A stretch of 64,000 bases of DNA from Berghia stephanieae (Eukaryota > Mollusca > Gastropoda > Nudibranchia > Aeolidiidae). Positions 56,055 to 64,000 of the stretch are shown here, piece after piece; the stretch's first letter is position 1; each line of letters starts with the position of its first letter. Both the position numbers and the translations under genes were made by a program. Under the pieces are notes generated by a model that made no database searches, was not told the origin of the DNA, and worked only from the letters and a program-made list of their open reading frames with translations. The stretch lies in NCBI GenBank assembly GCA_034508935.3, contig CM067452.1:505333-569332 (forward strand), read 5' to 3'.

Positions 56055-57190
56055 CTTTGATTAATAGTGCTTTTAGAAATATCGTTGAACCTCTCTAATC
56101 AGGAAATAAATATAATCATTAATGTAGTACATCACTCTGCAAGTATACTGTGTGCAGTATTCTTATTGTGATGAGCTACATAAATGTCACGCTGTTTTAA
56201 TTATTGTTCCAGCTGGTCATATGGAAACAAATTTCTATATCATATAACTACAAGTCGCCTATCAGGCATCTAGTACTCTTTGACTATCCCATTTTACTCC
56301 TTTTTACTGGTGCTGATGTGTTGCAAGTGCTGTAAAACCCTTAAAAACAAAAACAAACCTGTTTTGCAGGAAGTATTAAAGTGCATTCACTGTAATTTTT
56401 TCTGGAATGGGTCTGATATAAATTGGAAAACTGAACAAGAATTCTCATGCCTGAGTCGGTTATCAAACAGAAAACAAAGGGGCATTAAAATTTTCTTTTT
56501 TTAAGGTCATCAAAATCCTGAGTTGAGCAATCAAATTTCAACTGCCCTATTGTCATAAGACAATTACATATTGTAAGACCTTTTGTATAAATCATTATAC
56601 CAGCCGCTTAGCCAAAGCCCAGGATAGTCCCAAGTCACATTTGTGATAAGGGTCTTAAATCGCCATGCCACTGTACAAGTTTGTGACAATAGGCCAAAAT
56701 AACAATCTGTATTTATTCCAGAGGATTTGTTCTACCAATAACATAAGGAACAATGGAGTGATTGTAGTAAAAAAAAAAAGGCCTTAAACACTGCATGCAT
56801 GCGATTTTAAGTAAATTTTAACAAAAACATATCAGCTCTATCAAAAGTACAGATTGAGATAAATACAGGACTAAAACCCCTCTAAATAACAATTAGAAAA
56901 TCTCAAGAACCATTTTTAAAAAATGGTTTAAGGCAATTCATAAGACAGGTTTTAACTGCGATTTTCTAAGATACTATGAGGCCAATTTTTTCTACACTAT
57001 GGACAAATGTATTGCAACATGTCTCCATGGATTGCTTTAAACCATTTTTAAAACTCAAAATACATGTGATTGAATTAATATTCAAATTCAAGACATTAGA
57101 AACCAATTGGGTCATGGATAGAAACTAAATGATGATGTCATTTGTGAACGCTCCCAGCTGTGATTTTCATACATGAATTAATTTCCTATA
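56055..57190. other. Harbinger interior, no gene
   Basis: A family C tip (56278-56355: ATCCCATTTTACTCC, GCTGATGTGTTGCAAGTGC, TAAAACCCTTAAAAAC) and a lone end of the 21894-type MITE (57123-57148, GTGAACGCTCCC) are recognisable. The rest is AT-rich DNA. Confidence 0.5.
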
Positions 57191-57191
57191 A

Positions 57192-58060
57192 CTGTCATCT
57201 GCATTTTTTGCGGCCGCAAATTTCCCAAAATTGGCAAATCGTGGCAAATTTTGGGAAAATTGGCAAATCGCGTGGCAAATTTTGGGAAAAAAAAAGAAGC
57301 GAAAACAAAATAACGAAAAAGAAAGTGCGAAACTTGAGAAATGTTGCAGCTTTGCCAGGGCCCAAACCAAGGGAAGCTACTCTCTACGGATAATGATCTC
57401 ATGTTCGCAGTGTATCTGCATACACTGCAATTCCAAATTTTTGTGATATTCCTCAGCATGAGTTCACGAGGTATATTGAGAAACTGGGGCCCAGTGCTGT
57501 GAAAGAGTCTGATACTGGAATTATACATCTGACCCTATTTTGGAAGTCTGTGGCAGATTATGTTCTAGCTCTCGCTGCATTGGCGTCCCGATATGCCTTC
57601 TCAACATGCTCGTCAGCTGATGCTGAGCAAAGTTTTTCTCTTTACAATCTTGTCTTGTCTTCCAGAAGGCGTAGACTCACAGAAAACAACATCAAAGGAC
57701 TAGTTTTCCTTTACTACAATAAGTTTATCGATGCCTCTTTTTTTGAGTAGTAAAAGAAAACTAGGCCTTTGATGAGTCTGACTGAAAGTGTACGTTTGTT
57801 TGTGTGTGTGTGTGTGTGATTGTCTAAAAGTTTGGGCGCATAAATCGCTTTACATTGTGTAAATTAATAAATGTAGCCTCCTTAAATGTAATAAATTGTC
57901 TTTTATAAATTTTTGTTTTCTGTATCGCGTGTTAATTTTTACTGAAACGCTAAGTTCTCCTCTGCAAATTTTTTGGCAAATTTTGGTCTTTTTGGCAAAT
58001 TTTGGGGTTTTTTTTGGGCAAATTTTAGGTCCCAATTTGGCAAAAAAATGCAGATGACAG
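57192..58060 (+). mobile_element. hAT-derived element with subterminal TTGGCAAA repeats
   Basis: Ends CTGTCATCTGCATTTTTTG and its complement (CAAAAAAATGCAGATGACAG) are inverted, with CTATAA on both sides (57186-57191 and 58061-58066). Just inside each end a TTGGCAAATTTTGGG-type motif is repeated four or more times, in both orientations at the left. It carries only the C-terminal part of a hAT transposase. Confidence 0.82.
57399..57750 (+). pseudogene. hAT transposase C-terminal dimerisation domain
   Basis: An open frame of about 117 codons (any ATG start would be at 57499) reads AIPNFCDIPQHEFTRYIEKL, LFWKSVADYVLALAALASRY, CSSADAEQSFSLYNLVLSSR, RRRLTENNIKGLVFLYYNKF and stops. It has the order of the hAT C-terminal (Dimer_Tnp_hAT) domain: LA..., the S..AE..FS block, RxxL and L....N. 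The BED finger and the DDE core are absent. It is intact as far as it goes and could encode a small dimerising protein, but it is most simply an internally deleted element. Confidence 0.75.
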
Positions 58061-58460
58061 CTATAATATCAAAACATATAAAAAGAGTAATTTAATTATA
58101 AGTAGTGTCATAATTAAGATGCCTCATCTTAAATTTCATGTATTCAATTTTTATGGTATTTTGTTCAACAATGGAGTTGGGTTTTTTTTTATAATGGAGT
58201 ATTTCCGATTGCAGCCATTGATCCACTAATGGATTGTCAGTGATCTGTCATCTCCTCTTGGGGCCAGCTTGTCGTAATTTTTGGCTGATGCCATCTGAGG
58301 CATTCCACTCCTCTGGTGTATGGGGAAGAGTTTCTGTTGTCTCCTCTTGAAACTGATTTGACAAATCATCTACTACAACTACTGACTCCACCACAGAGCA
58401 ATCAACAAAACTGATTTCATTAATCTCATTCATATCCATCTGTCTGGCTAGTGTTGAAGC

Positions 58461-58794
58461 TGTGGAGGAAAAAAAATCTTTAGAACATCTTTTTCACCGC
58501 ATTGAAACAAAACATGTTTATATTCTGTGAATTATGAAACTGGCCACATTATGAAATCAAGTGGTACTGAAATCAAAAACGTCATTTCATTTTGAAACTT
58601 CTCTGATCCCACATAGTCTTCAGGTCAAAGTCAGAATTTGGAATGATAAAAACTTTTGAACAATGTTATCTCCTTAAGCAACATGAAATGCTGGCCATTT
58701 AATTAAGATGATTTTAGAACTAAATCCCACTTTTTAAACAAATCCTTATAAACTGTTTGTCAGTGCTTAAAAGTGTTAATATAAATATATTTGA
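58461..58794. other. No gene seen
   Basis: AT-rich intron-like sequence between the last two Myb-like exons. Confidence 0.45.
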
Positions 58795-59170
58795 GAAAAC
58801 AATGGACTCAGCAACAGTATGCATTTTTGTTTTATTTCCTTGTAAATCATCTTTTTGTTTGAGTATTTTTCTCTCAGGGAGAACCAGTATTTTTTTTTAC
58901 ATATGTAATATGTGATAAGTAAGCATTTGAGTGTGTTCCTCTTAATGGGGACCTGTGCTTGTGCCTTGACGACACTTTTAGGTGACTTCAAACTAAGTAC
59001 ACCGATGGCATGCTCTTGGAATCTACATCCATTCCATATAAGAACCATTCCCTTTTTGTTTTACTTATTAGTGCTTTGAATTGTTAATCTAGAATTGCAT
59101 GACTATCCATTTGCATCCTTTTTACTGGTGCTGAAATGACCTAAATATGTCGCAAGCAATTAAAAACAGA
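58795..59170 (+). mobile_element. Family C copy
   Basis: CTTGTAAATCATCTTTTTG, CATTTGAGTGTGTTCCTC, GGCATGCTCTTGGAATCTAC and TTTTTACTGGTGCTGAAATG, with an altered end CGCAAGCAATTAAAAAC. It splits the intron of the Myb-like pseudogene. Confidence 0.75.
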
Positions 59171-59175
59171 AGAGG

Positions 59176-59280
59176 ATTTATAATTCTAGAACATTTTGCT
59201 ATCCCATTTTCTTCCTTTTTACTGGCACTGATATGACCTTAATGTGTTGCAAGCGCCGTAAAACCATTAAAAACAAACAA
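59176..59280 (+). mobile_element. Family C 3' fragment, tandem to the previous copy
   Basis: ATAATTCTAGAACATTTTGC, CCCATTTTCTTCC, TACTGGCACTGATATGACC and GCGCCGTAAAACCATTAAAA, with an AAACAAAC tail. Confidence 0.78.
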
Positions 59281-59424
59281 ATAAAGAATGTTGATTAAAC
59301 AAAATCACACAACCACACTTATGTTATACTTCGTGGTCCCACTGTCACTTCAATGTCCCCCATTTTGACCAACTTGTTAGCCGTGATAGTCCTTTTAGTA
59401 CTGTTGTCAATGTTAAATACACTG

Positions 59425-59722
59425 TTAGTGGCTATGTGGTCTTGTGGTATGACACTCGTTTTCGGATCGGAAGGTCCTGGCCCTGAGCCTCGCTCGGCGC
59501 ATAGTTGAGTCCTTGGAAAAGACTCTTTACTCACATTCTCTCACCGTACTCAGGTGTAAAATGAGTACCTGGCCGTTAACAGTGTTGTCTCTGTCCGAAA
59601 AATTGAAATATCGCCTAACAGACGTCATGTCCCATTCTAAATGTTGCTGTTGGTCAGGGACCCCTTGTAAAGCGCTTTGAGCACGTTTTGTGTTTATTGC
59701 TATATACAAAAGCTCATTTAAA
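59425..59722 (+). mobile_element. SINE family B, near full length
   Basis: TGGCTATGTGGTCTTGTGG, GACACTCGTTTTCGGATCGG, an altered B box (GGCCCTGAGCC), and the standard body and tail. Confidence 0.86.
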
Positions 59723-60129
59723 AAAAATTTCTTTAGTCTTTCGGGTGAAATTTTATTAATAATTTAATGACTTTGTAGCAAAAGAATTATGCTTACTGAT
59801 TATGGTGTAATCTCCAAGATTACAGTCAGATATGTCAATAATATTTCTGGCTGGACTGGGATTCGGAACCAAACTCTCAGTGCCCATTACTGTAAAGAAA
59901 ATTGTTGATAAATTTGAATTAAATGAAGTATAGAATTCACAAGTTGCACTTCAAGTCCAGATTACCCATTACAAACTTAATGAGGAGGAACACAGTGGTG
60001 TTTTTTTTAAAAGGTGAATTGTTATGAAATTATAATGATTTTAATTCTATTTATATCAATTTTAATATGATACGATATCAATTGATTTTTAATGTAAAAT
60101 TTGCATCATATAATTACCGGTCTCTGGCT

Positions 60130-60292
60130 CTTTTTTTTTTTTTAACCATGAAATGCATCCAAGTGTAATCTTATCTTCTGATCTTGAGACCCATGAATCC
60201 CAGAAATAACAAATCTGCTGGGAATTGAACCCATGACACTTTGATTCATATGCAAGCATGATAACTCGCTGTGCCATTGGATTGCCCTAAAT
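60130..60292 (-). mobile_element. tRNA-derived SINE of another family
   Basis: Minus strand: CAATGGCACAGCGAGTTATC and GGGTTCAATTCCCAGCAG are A and B boxes of a Met-like tRNA (anticodon-loop region TGCATATGA). An unrelated body and an A-rich end follow. Only one copy was seen here. Confidence 0.6.
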
Positions 60293-60830
60293 AAAACACT
60301 AAATGAAACAAAATAAATCTTTACAGGACCCAACTCCAAAGTGGAATTTCAATACAATGTTGCGTGATGCCACTTTGACGATTTGTGATAAAAAATACAT
60401 GGCAATTCCTTATGACACAAAAGCTCTTGCTCCATCACTTATTTCAAATTTGAAATATTCATATAATTTTGTCAGCTACTTCAGGATTGATGGTGTAAAG
60501 TAAATTTCAAGATTTTAACTACCATTGAATTATTAAATGTGAATAATCTTGTTTTGATACTCGACTTCAGCCTTCATTTATTCTTTTAATGTTTTTAAAA
60601 TTGATAAAAAATCAAGAGGAAACGTGTCCCAGAGGCAGTTGTTAGATATGCAATAGAGGTGATATACTTTTGAGACTTAACTACCAAAAGAGGATAGTTA
60701 TGTTAGAGAAAAATGAATCAGTGCATAGGCAATTGTAAGGATGTCAATATTAGACGATCACAAAAGATGCATGCATACATAGTACAAATTACTTGTTTAA
60801 AATATTGTAAGGTACTATCTGTATTCATGT
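60293..60830. other. No gene seen
   Basis: AT-rich Harbinger interior with no frame or shared family recognised. Confidence 0.45.
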
Positions 60831-60832
60831 CA

Positions 60833-60990
60833 GGCAGCCCCAGAGACCAGCGATCACATCGTCCTCCACTGTCCAGTCACTAAACTTGAAGGTGGCTATG
60901 AAACCGTCCTTAGGGTGGAGGAAGACTTTAGAAGTTGGGTTGACGAAATAAATTTGGAGGTGTAGCCATATGCTACTACTACTACTTTAT
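60833..60990 (+). mobile_element. LINE 3' end of a second type
   Basis: Forward frame PETSDHIVLHCPVTKLEGGY, then EEDFRSWVDEINLEV and a stop, followed by a CTACTACTACT tail. ETxDHIVLHCP is the closing zinc-knuckle-like motif of several LINE ORF2 proteins. Only the last 50 codons are present. Confidence 0.7.
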
Positions 60991-61304
60991 TCATGGAATG
61001 CCTAGATGACAGCCTTTTACATTTGTAAACAGAACAATGTATGGAACTATTATAATTGCAGAAATTTACCTTGAATACCATCAACAATGTTACTACACTC
61101 GCCAATAATGACGAGTACCGGTACTTGTTCAGTAAAGATTGAAGAGGGTCCTGGTTTCCCCCCCCCCCCCCCCAGTCTGCTTTACATAATCAACATGACT
61201 TTGGACTATTCTTTTCGTGTCCTTGAATTATTTTTTTTAGCTCCATCACCGAACAGTTTTTGAGAATTCGGCATTGATTCTCATTCTGATCTTTTCCCAA
61301 ACCT

Positions 61305-62255
61305 GAAAATGAAAAAGGAGAAAAAAATATGTAAATCAACGATTATGTAATGAGATTGTTGAGGACATTCATTTTGCACTGGAATCAGTTCTATTGATTG
61401 CTTTTTGTTGCCATAAAATCTTTATTTATTATTATGGTTGTAGCAAACTTTACTCGTATAATTAGTCTGTATCCTTTAAATTATTTGCATAAAAAATGTC
61501 ATGCTTTTGAGTGTAGATTATTATCAGTCATACCTCTTAAATTGGCATTTTATCATTAAATATTTGTAGGGTCTGACTGGAGAGGGTGAAGATTTATTTC
61601 TTGCTTATCAAATGTACTCGGGTAGGTCGCCCTAAATCTGTATGCTTTTCTATACCTCAAATTCCAACAGCTCTAACTGCAATTATTTGACATCTTTTGT
61701 TAGTTTGATGTAAATACATATGAGGTATTATCAGTTAACCTTGCTTAAAAACCGAAAATAGATACCAAACCCCCTCACCCCAAATATGTATGCTCATGCC
61801 CCAAACCCGTAAACGGCTTGCCCTAAACCAGTACAGCATTAAATTAGTCTCCTAATTTTTCAAAATTTCATAATTTTTTTAATATGATAATGTTGTGGTA
61901 GAATTTCATTTATAATTAGTTTTTAAAAATATTTTCTAAAAGACAAAAAAAAAAAAAATTGAGCATATATAAAGAGCATTATCCTAGCATTTACGTTTGT
62001 TGTGGTTATAACTTTTGACGCATTAGCGATTTTCTGTTATTTTTTGCACTGAAAAAAAAACCAAAAAGAATAAATAAAGACACCGCTTGGGAATTTTTTT
62101 TAAAAAGAAAAAAAAACAACCTTTCACTTTTAGAAAGAAGTTTATTTTCACTTCCACTTCATTTCGAATTTTTCTGGTTGACTTGTTCTAAATATTCAAG
62201 TGAGTTGAAAGCTTAAAACTTTTGTCATTTTTTGTGGCAACTGACACAGATGCTA
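61305..62255. other. No gene seen
   Basis: AT-rich DNA with A runs near 61945 and 62050-62115. It is probably the intron of the Myb-like pseudogene between its first two blocks. Confidence 0.45.
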
Positions 62256-62261
62256 GATTGT

Positions 62262-62480
62262 ATACTGCTAAACATGCTCAAAGCTCTGTAAGGGGCTCCA
62301 AGCCAATAGCAACACCGCAATATCACAACTTTTCCCCGACAGAGTCATTACTTTTAATGGCCAATTACTCAATAAGGAGCCTTTTCCAATGACTCAACTT
62401 TGAACCACTCAGGGAGGGACTTGAATCTTGGGCCTACGGGTCCAAATGCAAGTGTCATACTACAAGACAACAAAGCCCCA
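62262..62480 (-). mobile_element. SINE family B, old diverged copy
   Basis: CTAAACATGCTCAAAGCTCT, AATAGCAACACCGCAATATC and GAGCCTTTTCCAATGACTCA are recognisable. The head keeps TTGTAGTATGACACTTGC reversed. Confidence 0.72.
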
Positions 62481-62816
62481 CTTTGTAGGGGCAAAGAGGA
62501 AGGGTGAAATTTATTGCCTAACCTCCGCACTACAGTACATCTATTTATATTGTTTATTGATAAATTATGGGTGCCATGTCGGCTATTATGATGCTTTAAA
62601 ATTTTCATTGAACATGCCAACCTGTTTTTTTTTGGGTTTTTTTCATTAATTTTCTTTCTTTTTTTTTTTTTTAGAAACCCGAGACCGGGTTGCCACCTTG
62701 CCTGTTCTTGCCAAGTAGTAAAAGGGTGGATCAGAGAGCAGAGCAGGGAGATAGGAAGTAGATAAACACGAGGTATACAAATACAAAGCAACCTTGTGAG
62801 TGACAGGGACCTACAG

Positions 62817-63367
62817 TAGGCACTTGCAAGAATTTTTCAAAATAGTGGCTATGGGTATTAATTTAGCGTAGAAAAATAAAGGGGAGTGAAACATTAACTA
62901 GAGTGAAAAAAGTATCGCTCTATCTCAACTGGTTAAAAAGTTATGACCGTTTATGTGGAGGAACATCTCTATATCTTAATAGGAAAAAAATGTGACGAAA
63001 AAACCGCATCCCAATGCATAATCAAGTATAATTCAGAAACAGCTTCAGATACAACTTTGAAATTTTTACATGTGGTAAATCATCTCTGTAATACATTGCA
63101 AACAGAAAATGAATTATTTATTGAGAAAGAAAAGTATAGTTTAGAGCTGAGACAGCTGAAATCAAGGAAAAATAGATCACGACATACAAATGAATGACCT
63201 ATTGGAATTTTGGAAAAGTCAATAATAAAATATTTATTCACATGAAGATAAACCAAATACACCACTGAATCGGCGTCATTTAGTTGTTCACTTTGAACTT
63301 TTCAAAATGAAAATAGACCTCATAAAAGCAAAGATATGGACCGACAAATGTTTGAGGTGGTGTATTA
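62817..63367. mobile_element. Left half of the 9289-type TIR transposon
   Basis: It starts with TAGGCACTTGCAAGAA and follows 9289-9845 with about 5-10% differences by eye, then diverges after GAGGTGGTGTATTAG. No right terminal repeat was found before the window end. It lies within the first intron of the Myb-like pseudogene. Confidence 0.8.
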
Positions 63368-63630
63368 GCCTACAGTCTACAGTCCTACAGATGCCCAGTG
63401 TCAGTGACCGTGCTGTAGCCTATTTTTATTTCATTTCATGATAGACCAAATACACCACTGAATCGGCGTCATTTAGTTGTTCACTTTGAACTTTTCATAA
63501 TGAAAATAGACATCATAAAAGCAAAGATATGGACTGACAAATGTTTGAGGTGGACAGTCTACAACAGTCCTACAGATGCCCAATGTCAGTGACCGTGCTA
63601 TAGCCTATTTTTATTTCATTTCATTAGTGA
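63243..63630. repeat. Tandem duplication of about 195 bp inside the TIR element copy
   Basis: ACCACTGAATCGGCGTCATT to GACAAATGTTTGAGGTGG (63260-63358) recurs at 63452-63554, and TCCTACAGATGCCCA...CATTTCAT (63380-63440) recurs at 63569-63625. This makes two near copies in tandem. Confidence 0.8.
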
Positions 63631-64000
63631 CAAAGAAAAAATATATGTACTTCTCTTTTTTCCGCACTGTTACGGAGTGCTGCAATCTCGACATAATTGT
63701 ATTTTCCAGGAGGGCTGCAGTTTCAGGGTTTGAAAAGTTATAGTTTTTCTCTTGTTGAGCTCCATTTTCGTCAATGAATTTCAAAAGGAAATAGAATCTA
63801 AACAAAACGAAAGCGGATGAAGCGCTGATTAAATCTTTTGCGTCAGAAGAACCCAAACAGCAGCACAAAATAACCGATAGAGTCAAGGGATAGGTCAGGA
63901 CTAGGTCAGGACTAGCCACGCCCATTTCTAGGCTAAAGCCCAGCTAGTCCGAGACTAAATAATGCTCATTGAATCCGATTTTTTTTAGACACTTACTAAG

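Larger units (their letters stand above)
58248..63765 (-). pseudogene. Harbinger Myb/SANT-like accessory protein, broken
   Basis: Minus-strand blocks: from 63765, MELNKRK and (other frame) NYNFSNPETAALLENTI; from 61302, after a TTTTCAG acceptor, VWEKIRMRINAEFSKTVR and (other frame) ELKKIIQGHEKN, resembling a Myb/SANT helix set (W...I...FN, LKK). 59889-59797 gives MGTESLVPNPSPARNIID and ends A|GTAAGC. 58459-58248, in phase with it, has MDMNEINEISFVDCSV, PHTPEEWNASDGISQKLR and a stop. In Harbinger elements this protein binds the ends and brings the transposase to the nucleus. Frameshifts and insertions separate the parts. Confidence 0.6.
50570..64000 (+). mobile_element. Large degenerate PIF/Harbinger transposon, right end just outside the window
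   Basis: Terminal sequence at 50590-50650 (TTAGTAAATGACTAG, AAAAAATCGGATTTAATG, CTAGTCCCAGACTAAA) is inverted at the window end (63935-64000: TAGTCCGAGACTAAA, CATTGAATCCGATTTTTTTT, ACACTTACTAAG). Between them lie exons of a Harbinger transposase (+, 51209-56054) and of a Myb/SANT-like protein (-, 63765-58248), the two proteins such elements encode. The 13.4 kb length comes from later insertions: SINEs A, B and F, repeat G, a hAT-derived element, family C copies and others. Confidence 0.65.

Noticed and set aside
62943-63197. 84-codon frame inside the TIR element copy
   Set aside because: In the sister copy at 9289-10580 the frame is broken and offset, so there is no sign of a conserved protein.

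Overview
This is animal nuclear DNA: genes are split by GT-AG introns, and most of the window is repeats and transposons. Three host genes are recognisable by protein motif. The P0 sequence and the mix of tRNA-derived SINEs, RTE-like LINE tails, Penelope-type ribozyme relics and many TIR elements suggest an invertebrate, probably a lophotrochozoan such as a marine mollusc. That placement is inference.

Layout. 72-5028 (-) is a complete four-coding-exon IQCC-like gene (IQ motif at the exon 1/2 junction, C-terminal MELLWIQQAINSRK block). 5-12 kb holds SINEs, (ATT)n tracts, an internally deleted LINE and three nested or adjacent TIR elements. 12208-20646 (+) is a complete six-coding-exon RPLP0 gene (314 aa). 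Its introns carry a 1.9 kb TIR transposon filled by an ATC/ACC minisatellite, a candidate C/D snoRNA, a piggyBac-like MITE and SINEs. 20.7-26 kb is nested repeats: a LINE split by another retroelement with a 13-bp target duplication, a Harbinger-like MITE with a C2HC zinc-finger frame, and a minimal hammerhead ribozyme on the minus strand.

26186-35894 is a large inverted duplication: two 3.84 kb arms around a 2.02 kb centre. The left arm and centre hold the first four coding exons of an SLC18B1-like MFS transporter (+). The right arm carries an antisense copy of exons 1-2. Exon 2 is interrupted by a 1.42 kb hAT-type element with 8-bp target duplications, and exon 1 differs between the arms although the flanking introns hardly do. 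No later SLC18B1 exon was seen in the rest of the window.

36-50 kb is tandem-repeat country: 30-bp, 48-bp and 33-bp arrays with unit lengths divisible by three, and ATG/GTG minisatellites. A whole-looking, very young Ty3/gypsy element (40137-44221, identical 189-bp LTRs, 5-bp target duplication) sits inside one of them. From about 50.57 kb to the window end lies an old PIF/Harbinger transposon swollen by later insertions. Its transposase exons run (+) from the left, its Myb/SANT-like protein exons run (-) from the right, and related terminal sequences lie inverted at both ends.

Strongest leads: the SLC18B1 inverted duplication with its replaced exon and hAT-interrupted exon; the hammerhead ribozyme; the 33-bp array whose shared variants are silent in one frame; the candidate snoRNA; and the convergent two-gene Harbinger element. 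All calls are by eye; nothing was searched or aligned by computer.
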